From contig PKTA01000012.1 in NCBI GenBank assembly GCA_002869365.1, positions 1 to 42,295 on the forward strand: a DNA stretch of 42,295 nucleotides, read 5' to 3'. Of the stretch, positions 1 to 7,580 are shown one piece after another. The position numbers and the translations under genes are program-made. The stretch is from Marinilabiliales bacterium. GTDB taxonomy: Bacteria > Bacteroidota > Bacteroidia > Bacteroidales > F082. The notes below the pieces were generated by a model. The model saw only the letters and a program-made list of their open reading frames with translations. It searched no databases and was not told where the DNA came from. Position 1 is the first letter of the stretch. Each line of letters begins with the position of its first letter.

Positions 1-17
1 ATTTTTTCCGACAACAT
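1..17 (-). CDS. possible start of a gene leaving the left edge
   Basis: On the minus strand an ATG at 17-15 opens a frame (M-L-S-E-K) that runs off the window. It lies 22 nt downstream of a perfect TAnnTTTG element at 47-40, a spacing seen for other genes here. Only five codons are visible, so this is a guess from promoter position and no product can be suggested. Confidence 0.2.
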
Positions 18-39
18 ATTATACCAATTATTTTCACAA

Positions 40-47
40 CAAAAGTA
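40..47 (-). promoter_or_regulatory. -7 element TACTTTTG facing left
   Basis: Perfect match to the Bacteroidota -7 consensus TAnnTTTG on the minus strand, just downstream (in minus reading) of the hsp20 terminator. It would drive a gene beginning at or beyond the left edge. No clear -33 TTG at the usual spacing. Confidence 0.35.
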
Positions 48-94
48 TGATAAATAATTAGTTGATATTTTATTCGGTTAATAAGCATTAAAAC

Positions 95-116
95 AAAAAG
101 GCGGGAAAATCCCGCC
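95..116 (-). terminator. hsp20 terminator
   Basis: A GC-rich hairpin with arms at 100-106 and 110-116 (GGCGGGA/TCCCGCC) lies 8 nt past the hsp20 stop and, read on the minus strand, is followed by five T residues. In the plus direction a T-run at 122-127 follows after a short gap, so it may also stop transcription entering from the left. Confidence 0.8.
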
Positions 117-124
117 CTGATTTT

Positions 125-562
125 TTATGATATTTCTATCAATTTGATAGGTTTTGGTTTTGCTTCCTCCTTTTTAGGGATGTCGATTTCCAGCAAACCA
201 TTTTTGTAAGTAGCATTAATTTTAGATAAATCGGCAGTATTTGGCAGTGTAAATGAGCGTTTAAAACTTGAGTAGTTAAACTCTCTGCGAGTGAAATTGG
301 TTTTTTCATCTTTGGTTTCATTTTCCATCTTTTGCTCCGATGAAATATGTAATACACCATTGTCGAGATTTAACTCAAAATCTTCTTTTGTCATTCCTGG
401 CGCTGCCAATTCGATGCTGTAATTATCTTCTGTTTCTTTAATATTTACAGCAGGAATACTTGCTTTAACTCTTGAAGCATTTGATACCCCGAAAATATCA
501 CAGTCAAAAATGTCGTTCCAAAAGTTTTGGAACAAATCATCATTTCTTCTAACTAAAGTCAT
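125..562 (-). CDS. Hsp20/alpha-crystallin small heat shock protein
   Basis: ATP-independent holdase that binds unfolding proteins in the cytoplasm, predicted from an alpha-crystallin domain. The 145-residue product has a short N-terminal arm (about 1-35), then the beta-sandwich (about 36-130) with the family pattern around IELAAPGMTKEDFELNLDNG and the late GLLEIDIPKKE strand, then a short tail with a PIKLIEI segment resembling the I-x-I/V oligomerisation motif. The frame is open 25 codons further upstream, but I chose the ATG at 562 because AAGGAGG (577-571) sits 8 nt before it and the upstream extension is low-complexity. Such a strong Shine-Dalgarno is unusual for this window. Own terminator downstream. 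Confidence 0.93.
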   Translation of the reverse strand: MTLVRRNDDLFQNFWNDIFDCDIFGVSNASRVKASIPAVNIKETEDNYSIELAAPGMTKEDFELNLDNGVLHISSEQKMENETKDEKTNFTRREFNYSSFKRSFTLPNTADLSKINATYKNGLLEIDIPKKEEAKPKPIKLIEIS

Positions 563-570
563 TTTTTGTC

Positions 571-577
571 CCTCCTT
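571..577 (-). promoter_or_regulatory. strong Shine-Dalgarno of hsp20
   Basis: Minus-strand AAGGAGG, 8 nt before the ATG at 562. It decides the start codon against the longer open frame that reaches 637. Confidence 0.75.
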
Positions 578-966
578 TAATTTAAGTGTTAAACATAATT
601 TTAATTTCAAATTCATCATTTTCAAAGCCTGTTCCAAATAAAATAAATTGTCAATATGACTTATTTTATGTTAAGAAATATTAAGTTAACTGACTTAATA
701 GCAGTGTTATAGGTATGAAAACTGAAGAATTGACATTTTTTGTAAACCTGCGCTTATTGTCTTTTTTCAAACTTATGTTTTTTGTAATGAAATAAGAATT
801 CGTTTAATGATATGATAGTATAAAGCAGGATGTATGTTTAAATGATATATAGAATTAATAATAATTCTTAAAATTCGCCTATAATTAACAATTGTTATTC
901 TTGCTTAACATCTGTTAACCAAAGCCATGGCTACATTTATCACATTATTAATTAATACAAAATACT
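578..966. other. intergenic region between divergent hsp20 and the 967 gene
   Basis: About 390 bp, AT-rich, with no credible ORF beyond the N-terminal overrun of hsp20. It contains a dyad pair at 885-918 and a near-consensus -7 (TACATTTA, 932-939) 27 nt before the ATG at 967. For hsp20 I find only a 7/8 match (TTTATTTG, 644-637) and no convincing -33. Nothing resembling a tRNA or structured RNA was seen. Confidence 0.6.
885..918. promoter_or_regulatory. two tandem dyads TTAACAnnTGTTAw, 20 bp apart
   Basis: First copy at 885-898 (TTAACA-AT-TGTTAT), second at 905-918 (TTAACA-TC-TGTTAA, a perfect 6-2-6 dyad). The centres are exactly 20 bp apart, about two helical turns. The second copy covers the place where a -33 element would lie for the near-consensus -7 at 932-939. 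This looks like an operator pair for a dimeric regulator of the 967 gene; the regulator is unknown. Confidence 0.5.
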
Positions 967-1497
967 ATGAAAAGAATTTTATTATTTACCGGATTTATCT
1001 TCATTTTTAGTTCGATATTAATGGCACAAACTGCAGTTAGTTTTGATAATAAGGTAAAAAAAGGTTTTGTGCCTGAAAATTTCAAAAAGGGGAGAAGCCA
1101 GATTGGTTTGCAAGGATTGAGTTTCGGGTTTGGTTATGGACGAATTATAGGTTCAGTTGGTGTTAGGTATGGTTATTTTATTGCCAATAATAATTTGATT
1201 TTTGTTAGTGGTGACTATTCAACATTTGGAACAAACTATCATAATCACCATGTTATTAAAACAGGATTTCATTACAGACGTTATTTTGGAAATTGGGAGG
1301 TAAAGCCATTTGCTCAAATTGGTGCTTCTGTTGGATTTAAAGAGTTTTACAAAGAGAAATCGCGCTTTGGTGAAGTTAATCTTGGAATTGGAGCGTCTTA
1401 TAATGTAAAACGATTTTCCTTTGAAATGGGTATGCAATTAAACATTGGTAATAGTGTAAGTTTTGCCCCAATGATTGGAATTTCTTACCGATTTTAA
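967..1497 (+). CDS. small outer-membrane beta-barrel-like protein, function unknown
   Basis: The 176-residue product has an N-terminal signal peptide (about 1-20, hydrophobic core ending MA-Q) and then alternating aromatic/hydrophobic strands rich in Gly, Tyr and Phe. It ends in a strand terminating in F (GISYRF), as is typical of small outer membrane barrels. I recognise no specific family; OMP_b-brl-type porin-like proteins are the closest idea. It stands alone, with the two dyads upstream and trpG-like starting 51 bp downstream from its own promoter. Probably an outer membrane protein; ligand and role unknown. Confidence 0.7.
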   Translation: MKRILLFTGFIFIFSSILMAQTAVSFDNKVKKGFVPENFKKGRSQIGLQGLSFGFGYGRIIGSVGVRYGYFIANNNLIFVSGDYSTFGTNYHNHHVIKTGFHYRRYFGNWEVKPFAQIGASVGFKEFYKEKSRFGEVNLGIGASYNVKRFSFEMGMQLNIGNSVSFAPMIGISYRF

Positions 1498-1532
1498 TTT
1501 TTGCAATGTCACATTAATTTAAATTATTTTTG
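1498..1532 (+). promoter_or_regulatory. promoter of trpG/pabA-like gene
   Basis: TTTTTG (ending 1503) and a perfect -7 element TATTTTTG (1525-1532), 21 bp apart, match the Bacteroidota sigma-ABfr promoter. The ATG at 1549 follows 16 nt later, giving a leader of only about 10 nt. Confidence 0.6.
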
Positions 1533-1548
1533 TCGGAAACTAAAAGAA

Positions 1549-2115
1549 ATGAAACTTTTGATTATCGATAATTTTGATTCATTCACATATAATATTGTTC
1601 AATTGGTTGAGCAATGTAATGTTCAGGATTATATGATAGTTACAAACGATAAGCTCTTAGGTTTAAATACTGCTGAATTCGATAAAGTAATAATTTCTCC
1701 TGGCCCTGGTATTGCTAAAGAGGCTGGTGAACTTGTGCCTTTTCTAAAATTAGTAATCCGCAAAAAATCTATTTTGGGAGTGTGTCTTGGTTACGAGGCA
1801 ATAGGTGAAATTTTCGGTGCCAAACTGACAAAAATGCCTGAACCCATGCATGGAATTCAGAATTATGGCACATCATTAAAAAATGATTCAATCTTTGTAG
1901 GGCTTCCTGATAAATTTAAAATTGGGCATTATCATTCGTGGATAATTGAAGAGCAGCAAATGCCTGAATGCCTTGAAATTACTATGAAGGATGAAAATCA
2001 TTTACCAATGGCATTTAAGCATAAGGCTTACAGGATTAGAGGTTTAATGTTTCATCCGGAATCAATAATGACAGAATTTGGGAAGGAGATAATTGGTAAT
2101 TGGCTCGAATTTTGA
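1549..2115 (+). CDS. class I glutamine amidotransferase, TrpG/PabA type
   Basis: Predicted component II of anthranilate or aminodeoxychorismate synthase, which releases ammonia from glutamine for the chorismate-aminating partner. The 188-residue protein starts LLIIDNFDSFTYNIVQ, typical of TrpG/PabA. It has the PGPG oxyanion segment, nucleophile Cys79 in GVCLGYEAIGE, and the His169/Glu171 pair in FHPES. Odd point: the usual CLGHQ is CLGYE here, so the Gln that contacts substrate glutamine is Glu83. No trpE or pabB lies nearby, so pathway cannot be decided. I chose the ATG at 1549 over an upstream in-frame TTG (1501) because the promoter lies between them. Confidence 0.88.
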   Translation: MKLLIIDNFDSFTYNIVQLVEQCNVQDYMIVTNDKLLGLNTAEFDKVIISPGPGIAKEAGELVPFLKLVIRKKSILGVCLGYEAIGEIFGAKLTKMPEPMHGIQNYGTSLKNDSIFVGLPDKFKIGHYHSWIIEEQQMPECLEITMKDENHLPMAFKHKAYRIRGLMFHPESIMTEFGKEIIGNWLEF

Positions 2116-2156
2116 AGTATACAAACATTAATTAATAACAAATAAACATACTAAAT

Positions 2157-2546
2157 ATGAATTACTACATTAGCAAAACCCTGACAAATTTATCTTATGA
2201 TGAAGCCTTAGAAAAAGTAAAGGAAGAGTTAAAAAAAGAAGGCTTTGGGGTATTAACTGAAATTGATGTTAAAGACACGCTTAAAAATAAATTAGATTTA
2301 GACTTTAAAAAATACAAAATTCTGGGTGCATGTAATCCTCACCTTGCCCATCAAGCTCTTCAAGCGGAAGACAAAATAGGAGCTTTGCTTCCATGCAATG
2401 TTATTGTTGAAGAACATGAAAATGGAGAAGTTGAAGTGTCAGCAATAGATCCAATACCCACCATGGGAATTATGGATAATTCAGAGGTTAAGGATGTGGC
2501 AAAAACTGCTCAAGACAAACTGAATCGTGTAATTAATAATATGTAA
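2157..2546 (+). CDS. DUF302 family protein
   Basis: The 129-residue product matches the DUF302 fold family: an N-terminal ISKTLTNLSYDEALEKVKEELKKEGFGVLTEIDVKDTLKNK-like strand-helix-strand, then YKILGACNPHLAHQAL and LLPCNVIVEEHENGEVEVSAIDP. Members are small soluble alpha/beta proteins of unknown biochemical role. The two Cys in ACNP and LPCN are typical of the family. It lies 41 bp after trpG-like on the same strand and converges with ridA 15 bp away. No signal peptide, so probably cytoplasmic. Confidence 0.85.
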   Translation: MNYYISKTLTNLSYDEALEKVKEELKKEGFGVLTEIDVKDTLKNKLDLDFKKYKILGACNPHLAHQALQAEDKIGALLPCNVIVEEHENGEVEVSAIDPIPTMGIMDNSEVKDVAKTAQDKLNRVINNM

Positions 2547-2561
2547 TTTAAGTTACACAAT

Positions 2562-2945
2562 TTACTTCATAGCAATTGCTTCAATTTCAACCATTACGGA
2601 AAGAGGTAGTTCTTTTACTGCAAAAGCTGCTCTTGCCGGAGGGTCGCTTGGGAAGTAAGTTGCATATACTGTATTCATACCCCCAAAATTCCCCATATCG
2701 CTAAGGTAAATGGTGCATTTTAGTACTCTGCCAAGATCGTTTCCGTATCCAGCGGCAGTAATAATTGCCTGTATATTTTTCAGAACTTGTTCAGTTTGTT
2801 CGGCTATACCGCCCGAAACAATATTTCCTGTTTTTGGATCCACAGGTATTTGACCTGAAATAAACAACATTCCGTTTTGCTCAATTGCCTGACTGTAAGG
2901 GCCTATTGGTGAAGGGGCGTTGGTTGTATAAATAACATTTTTCAT
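2562..2945 (-). CDS. ridA: RidA family enamine/imine deaminase
   Basis: RidA hydrolyses the reactive 2-aminoacrylate and related enamines formed by PLP enzymes such as serine/threonine dehydratase, protecting other PLP enzymes. The 127-residue length is typical. Family motifs: [12 protein letters not shown] near the N-terminus, [14 protein letters not shown], the long helix [18 protein letters not shown], and [12 protein letters not shown] holding the conserved substrate-binding Arg, ending VEIEAIA. It has its own -7 element 27 nt upstream and is divergent from the acyl-CoA dehydrogenase gene. Confidence 0.93.
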   Translation of the reverse strand: MKNVIYTTNAPSPIGPYSQAIEQNGMLFISGQIPVDPKTGNIVSGGIAEQTEQVLKNIQAIITAAGYGNDLGRVLKCTIYLSDMGNFGGMNTVYATYFPSDPPARAAFAVKELPLSVMVEIEAIAMK

Positions 2946-2972
2946 CTTAAAAGAGTTTTAAATTATAATATT

Positions 2973-2980
2973 CAAAGGTA
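2973..2980 (-). promoter_or_regulatory. -7 element TACCTTTG of ridA
   Basis: Perfect TAnnTTTG on the minus strand, 27 nt before the ridA ATG. A weaker plus-strand TATCTTTA at 3000-3007 lies 24 nt before the divergent gene at 3032. Confidence 0.5.
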
Positions 2981-3031
2981 GTAAAACTTACAATTTAATT
3001 ATCTTTACAACTTAATTTAAATCTTGATTTT

Positions 3032-4201
3032 ATGTACAATCCTCCGGATTATTTTCAAATAGATGAACTGTTTACTGAAGAGCATCTTATTATTAGAGAT
3101 GCAGTTAGAAATTGGGTGAATAAATCTGTAAAACCTATTATTGATAATGCTGCTCAAAATCATAAATTTCCAATTCATTTAATAAAAGAATTAGGCGAAA
3201 TAGGTGCTTTCGGACCTTATATCCCCGAGAAATATGGTGGTGCAGGTCTTGATCAAACTTCCTACGGTTTGATTATGACAGAACTGGAGAGAGGTGATTC
3301 TGCAATTCGTTCTGCGGCCTCAGTACAATCCTCATTAGTTATGTATCCGATATTTGCATTTGGTAGTGAGGAGCAAAAGCAAAAGTATCTTCCAAAACTT
3401 GCAAGTGGCGAGTGGGTTGGTGCTTTTGGTTTAACAGAGCCCAATCATGGTTCTGATCCGGGAGGTATGTTAACCAACATTAAAGATAAAGGAGATCATT
3501 ATTTATTAAATGGCTCTAAAATGTGGATTACTAACTCGCCCATAGCTGATGTTGGTGTCGTATGGGCAAAAGATGAAAATGGTATTGTCAAAGGACTTAT
3601 AGTAGAAAAGCAAATGGCTGGACTTAGTGCTCCGGAAACCAAAAATAAATGGTCGCTAAGAGCAAGTATTACAGGCGAATTTGTTTTCGATAATGTGAAA
3701 GTTCCCAAAGAGAATTTACTTCCAAATATAAAAGGTTTAAAAGGTCCTCTAATGTGTTTAAATTCTGCTCGTTATGGTATTGCCTGGGGTGTTATAGGAG
3801 CAGCAATGGATTGTTATGATACAGCGGTAAATTATGCTTTGGAGCGTAAGCAATTCGGAAAACCAATTGCTTCCTTTCAGTTACAGCAAAAAAAACTTGC
3901 TGAAATATTAACGGACATCACCAAAGCACAGTTAATGGCATGGCGACTAGGTGTTTTGAGAAATGAAAACAGAGCAACTCCTGCCCAAATATCAATGGCA
4001 AAAAGAAATAATGTAGAAATGGCCTTGAAAACAGCACGTGAAAGTCGTCAAATATTGGGTGCAATGGGAATTTCCGGCGATTTCCCAATAATGCGTCATA
4101 TGATGAACCTGGAGTCAGTTATTACCTACGAAGGTACTCATGATATACATCTGCTTATTACAGGCTTTGACATAACAGGAATATCTGCTTTTGGTGAGTA
4201 A
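3032..4201 (+). CDS. acyl-CoA dehydrogenase, glutaryl-CoA dehydrogenase type
   Basis: Predicted FAD enzyme that oxidises (and, if a true GCDH, decarboxylates) glutaryl-CoA to crotonyl-CoA in lysine/tryptophan breakdown. The 389 residues show the full family layout: N-terminal helical domain (about 15-125), middle beta domain with FGLTEPNHGSDPGGM and KMWITNSPIADV, and C-terminal helices with RKQFGKPIASFQLQQ. The catalytic base is Glu367 in TYEGTHDIH, the GCDH placement, and SVQSSLVMYPI also matches GCDH rather than short- or medium-chain enzymes. No glutaconate, crotonase or ETF genes lie nearby, so substrate is inferred from sequence alone. Confidence 0.9.
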   Translation: MYNPPDYFQIDELFTEEHLIIRDAVRNWVNKSVKPIIDNAAQNHKFPIHLIKELGEIGAFGPYIPEKYGGAGLDQTSYGLIMTELERGDSAIRSAASVQSSLVMYPIFAFGSEEQKQKYLPKLASGEWVGAFGLTEPNHGSDPGGMLTNIKDKGDHYLLNGSKMWITNSPIADVGVVWAKDENGIVKGLIVEKQMAGLSAPETKNKWSLRASITGEFVFDNVKVPKENLLPNIKGLKGPLMCLNSARYGIAWGVIGAAMDCYDTAVNYALERKQFGKPIASFQLQQKKLAEILTDITKAQLMAWRLGVLRNENRATPAQISMAKRNNVEMALKTARESRQILGAMGISGDFPIMRHMMNLESVITYEGTHDIHLLITGFDITGISAFGE

Positions 4202-4251
4202 GTGCATTAAAAAATTTTCAACGCTTTTCAAGGAATTTACAACCTAAATTC

Positions 4252-4259
4252 TATCTTTG
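4252..4259 (+). promoter_or_regulatory. -7 element TATCTTTG of hpt
   Basis: Perfect TAnnTTTG, 26 nt before the hpt ATG. A T-rich stretch ending near 4228 is a weak -33 candidate at about 23 bp. Confidence 0.5.
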
Positions 4260-4285
4260 TAAGTTTTTGATAAATAACGGAAAAT

Positions 4286-4822
4286 ATGAATGTAATTAAA
4301 GTTCACGATAAACTCTTCAGGCCTTTTATTCCTTTCGAAAAAATTGAAGAACAAGTGAAAAGGATGGCATGGGAAATTAATAAAGATCTCGAAGGACAAG
4401 TTCCGCTTTTTCTTTCGGTGCTTAATGGATCATTTATGTTTGCAGCCGATTTGTTGAAAAATATAACGCTGGATTGCGAAATTTCATTTGTTAAACTTGC
4501 TTCTTATTCTGGAACCGAATCAACCCAACTGGTGAGACAATTAATCGGATTTGATGAAGATATTTATGGAAGAACCGTAGTTGTTGTGGAAGATATTGTT
4601 GATTCGGGCTTAACTATGGAAAGAGTTCTTGAGCAATTAAAAGATATGGGTGCTCATGAAATTAAAGTTGCAACTTTGATGTTCAAGCCAGATGCTTTTA
4701 AAGGAGATTACGATATACACTATAAGGGTTTCGACATTGGAAATGAATTTATAATTGGTTATGGTCTTGATTATAACCGGCAGGGGAGGAACTTAAAAGA
4801 TATTTATATAATTGAAGAATAG
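4286..4822 (+). CDS. hpt: hypoxanthine phosphoribosyltransferase
   Basis: Purine salvage enzyme joining hypoxanthine (and usually guanine) to PRPP to give IMP/GMP in the cytoplasm. The 178-residue product carries the type I phosphoribosyltransferase PRPP loop VVVVEDIVDSGLTM, the flexible-loop region KLASYSGTEST, the base-binding KPDAFKGD region, and the C-terminal FIIGYGLDYNRQGRNL, all standard for HPRT. It is followed after 39 bp by the adenylate kinase gene, most likely in one transcript from the promoter at 4252. Both enzymes handle purine nucleotides. Confidence 0.95.
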   Translation: MNVIKVHDKLFRPFIPFEKIEEQVKRMAWEINKDLEGQVPLFLSVLNGSFMFAADLLKNITLDCEISFVKLASYSGTESTQLVRQLIGFDEDIYGRTVVVVEDIVDSGLTMERVLEQLKDMGAHEIKVATLMFKPDAFKGDYDIHYKGFDIGNEFIIGYGLDYNRQGRNLKDIYIIEE

Positions 4823-4861
4823 AACTTTAGAAATAATCTGTATAATTAAAATAATTTCATT

Positions 4862-6031
4862 ATGTTAAATATTGCATTATTTGGACCTCCGGGCGCTGGT
4901 AAAGGGACTCAGTCTGAAAAATTATTAAAAAGATACAATCTTACATATATCTCAACAGGCGACATGCTTCGTTCGGAAATTGCAGAAGGCTCAGATTTGG
5001 GAATTGAAGCAAAAACGATTATAGAAAAAGGAGGCCTGGTTTCTGATGAGCTAATAGTAAAAATTATTGAAAAGAAAATTAAAACCGACACTAATGCCAG
5101 CGGTATTCTTTTTGATGGCTTTCCCCGGACTATAGTTCAGGCATATATTTTAGAAGGATTGCTTTTAAAATTAGGAAGTAAACTCGACTGTATGGTTAGT
5201 TTAGATGTTCCTGAAGAAGATTTAATAGAAAGATTACTGCTCCGGGCAAAAACTTCCGGTCGCTCCGACGATACATTAGATGTAATAAAAGTTCGTCTGG
5301 AAGAATATAATAATAAAACAAAAGCAGTCGCCGATTTCTACGATAAAAAAAAGAAGTATTTCAAAATTAATGGTGTTGGTGAAATTGATGAAATATTTGA
5401 TAATATAGTTGAAGTAGTAGAAGCGAACCGTAAAAAGGAATTTAACAATATTGTTTTACTGGGGCGACCAGGATCTGGTAAAGGAACACAGGGAAGAATG
5501 CTTGCTGAAAAGCATAATCTGGTATATATTTCAACAGGGCACCTGTTGAGAAACGAAGTGGCTGCAAATACGGATATAGGAAAAATTGCTGCGCCATATA
5601 TGGATAAAGGGGAGATTGTTCCTGATGAGATTCCAATTAAACTTATTGAGGATCAGATTGAAAGGAATCCGAATGCCAATGGGTTTATTTTTAAGGGCTT
5701 TCCGCGAACTATTGTTCAGGCATACATATTGGATGGCTTACTGAGAAGAGAAGGGATGAAGGTTTCAGGGGTAATCGATATGAAAGTAACAACTCTGGAA
5801 GCTGTAAAACGTCTCTCGGAAAGAGCAAAGTCGGAAAGAAAAAGACCTTACGACGAAAGTGCAGAACTTATTGTGAACAGGCTGGAACAGTATAATGATA
5901 AAACTATTCCTGTATTAGACTATTATAAGAAACAGGAAAAATATGTCTCTGTAAAAGCCGAAAAGGATACTGATACAGTTTTTAAATTGCTGTCTGATCA
6001 GGTCGACATAATTTGTAGAATGAACTATTAA
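4862..6031 (+). CDS. adk: tandem (double-domain) adenylate kinase
   Basis: Adenylate kinase interconverts ATP + AMP and 2 ADP. At 389 residues this is twice the length of a short-form bacterial Adk and clearly two copies in one chain. Domain 1 (1-190) looks active: P-loop GPPGAGKGT (8-16), STGDMLR (31-37), DGFPR (85-89), Arg128, SGRSDD (132-137), Arg145. Domain 2 (about 194-389) keeps the P-loop GRPGSGKGT (201-209) and equivalent arginines 230, 282, 321 and 340, but has STGHLLR (His227 for Asp), KGFPR (Lys278 for Asp) and no Asp-Asp after the lid arginine. Both copies share FPRTIVQAYIL, which suggests duplication of an ancestor already carrying it. Neither has the long LID insert. Domain 2 may be regulatory or bind nucleotide without full catalysis. 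It lies between hpt and pepA. Confidence 0.93.
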   Translation: MLNIALFGPPGAGKGTQSEKLLKRYNLTYISTGDMLRSEIAEGSDLGIEAKTIIEKGGLVSDELIVKIIEKKIKTDTNASGILFDGFPRTIVQAYILEGLLLKLGSKLDCMVSLDVPEEDLIERLLLRAKTSGRSDDTLDVIKVRLEEYNNKTKAVADFYDKKKKYFKINGVGEIDEIFDNIVEVVEANRKKEFNNIVLLGRPGSGKGTQGRMLAEKHNLVYISTGHLLRNEVAANTDIGKIAAPYMDKGEIVPDEIPIKLIEDQIERNPNANGFIFKGFPRTIVQAYILDGLLRREGMKVSGVIDMKVTTLEAVKRLSERAKSERKRPYDESAELIVNRLEQYNDKTIPVLDYYKKQEKYVSVKAEKDTDTVFKLLSDQVDIICRMNY

Positions 6032-6061
6032 TAAAACTATAAAGCAATAAAATAATTTATA

Positions 6062-7498
6062 ATGGAAATGATAATTAGAAAAGCACTTAGGAAACCTACA
6101 GCTGCCGATACTATTTTTTTAATAAAAACTAATAGCGATTTAAATAAACTTGGTTTAACCAATGATGAAATAAAGTGGGTTAAAAAAATGCACCGCACTA
6201 AATCGGGTGTTGTTGAAATTAACAGATTTAAAAATCATCTTTTTATCGCTTTTTGCGAAGCACAGGGAACTAAAGTTGAAAGAGCTGAAAATCTTCGTAA
6301 ACTTGGTAGTGATACTCAGTCGCTTATTAAAAAAAACAGAATTGAAAGAGTTGTTATTCAGTCGGTTGGTGGCGTTAAAGAAGATGCGTTTTGTCTTGCC
6401 GAAGGCTTGTTGCTTGCTAATTATAAGTTTTCAAAATATATTACCGATACCGAAAGAGCAGAGAACTGCTTTAGTCAGTTAGACATTTATTGTAATGATG
6501 CTTCAGAGGAGGATATTGAAGAGTTGAGAATAATTACTGAAGCCGTTTACATTACAAGAGATATGGTAAATGAACCTGTGCAATATTTAACTGCTGAGCA
6601 GTTTGCCAGGGAATTTAAAAACCTTGGAACTGCTGCTGGCTTTAAAGTTGATGTTTTCAATAAAAAGAAAATAGAATCATTGAAAATGGGAGGCCTTTTA
6701 GCGGTTAACAGAGGTAGTATCGATCCTCCTACTTTTACAGTAATGGAATGGAAACCTGATAATGCAGTAAATAAGCAACCTATTGTTTTTGTAGGAAAAG
6801 GAGTGGTTTACGATACAGGGGGGCTAAGTTTAAAACCCTCAAATTTCATGGATACTATGAAATGTGATATGGCTGGAGGTGCTGCTGTTGCAGGAGCCAT
6901 TTATGCCATAGCAAAAGCTAAACTGCCTGTTCATGTTATATCAATTGTTCCTGCAACCGACAACCGTCCCGATGGCAATGCTTATACACCAGGAGATGTT
7001 ATAACTATGTTCGATGGAACAACGGTAGAGGTATTAAATACCGATGCAGAAGGCAGAATGATATTAGCCGATGCACTTTCCTATGCTAAGAAATATAATC
7101 CTGAAATGGTTATCGATATGGCAACCCTTACAGGATCAGCTTCCCGAGCCATCGGACCCAATGCTATGGTTGCAATGCAGGCAAAATGCGAAACCGGTTT
7201 TGCGGAATTGCAAAAAGCCGGATACAGAGTACATGAAAGAATGGTAGAGTTCCCCTTATGGGATGAATATAAAAAAATGATAAAATCGAATATAGCTGAT
7301 ATTAAAAATATTGGAGGTGCAGATGCAGGAGCAATTACTGCAGGAAAATTCCTTGAGCATTTTACCGATTATCCTTATATACATCTCGACATTGCAGGAC
7401 CGGCCTTCCTCTCTAAAAAAGATGATTATAAACCTGCAGGTGGAACAGGTGTTGGAGTGCGACTACTTTACGATTTCATTAAATCAAAAGTTCAATAA
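6062..7498 (+). CDS. pepA: M17 leucyl aminopeptidase
   Basis: Cytosolic dizinc/manganese aminopeptidase that trims N-terminal residues from peptides. The 478-residue product has a divergent N-terminal macro-like domain (about 1-160) and the conserved catalytic half: GKGVVYDTGGLSLKP with the metal/catalytic Lys and Asp, KCDMAGGAAV with another metal Asp, and the family signature NTDAEGRMILADAL. The C-terminal DIAGPAFL and GGTGVGVRLL are also standard. It starts 30 bp after adk with no promoter visible, so it probably shares the hpt-adk transcript. Confidence 0.93.
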   Translation: MEMIIRKALRKPTAADTIFLIKTNSDLNKLGLTNDEIKWVKKMHRTKSGVVEINRFKNHLFIAFCEAQGTKVERAENLRKLGSDTQSLIKKNRIERVVIQSVGGVKEDAFCLAEGLLLANYKFSKYITDTERAENCFSQLDIYCNDASEEDIEELRIITEAVYITRDMVNEPVQYLTAEQFAREFKNLGTAAGFKVDVFNKKKIESLKMGGLLAVNRGSIDPPTFTVMEWKPDNAVNKQPIVFVGKGVVYDTGGLSLKPSNFMDTMKCDMAGGAAVAGAIYAIAKAKLPVHVISIVPATDNRPDGNAYTPGDVITMFDGTTVEVLNTDAEGRMILADALSYAKKYNPEMVIDMATLTGSASRAIGPNAMVAMQAKCETGFAELQKAGYRVHERMVEFPLWDEYKKMIKSNIADIKNIGGADAGAITAGKFLEHFTDYPYIHLDIAGPAFLSKKDDYKPAGGTGVGVRLLYDFIKSKVQ

Positions 7499-7546
7499 TA
7501 ACAGATATTTTCATTAGCAAAAAAAATTCCTAAAGAAAATAAGTCT

Positions 7547-7554
7547 TACTTTTG
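7547..7554 (+). promoter_or_regulatory. -7 element TACTTTTG of the lipoprotein gene
   Basis: Perfect TAnnTTTG, 26 nt before the ATG at 7581. Confidence 0.5.
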
Positions 7555-7580
7555 TCCGTTAATTTTAAAATTTAAAAACA

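Noticed and set aside
651-656. Minus-strand TTGACA upstream of hsp20, like an E. coli -35
   Set aside because: There is no matching -10 at 17 bp, and this phylum uses a different promoter consensus.
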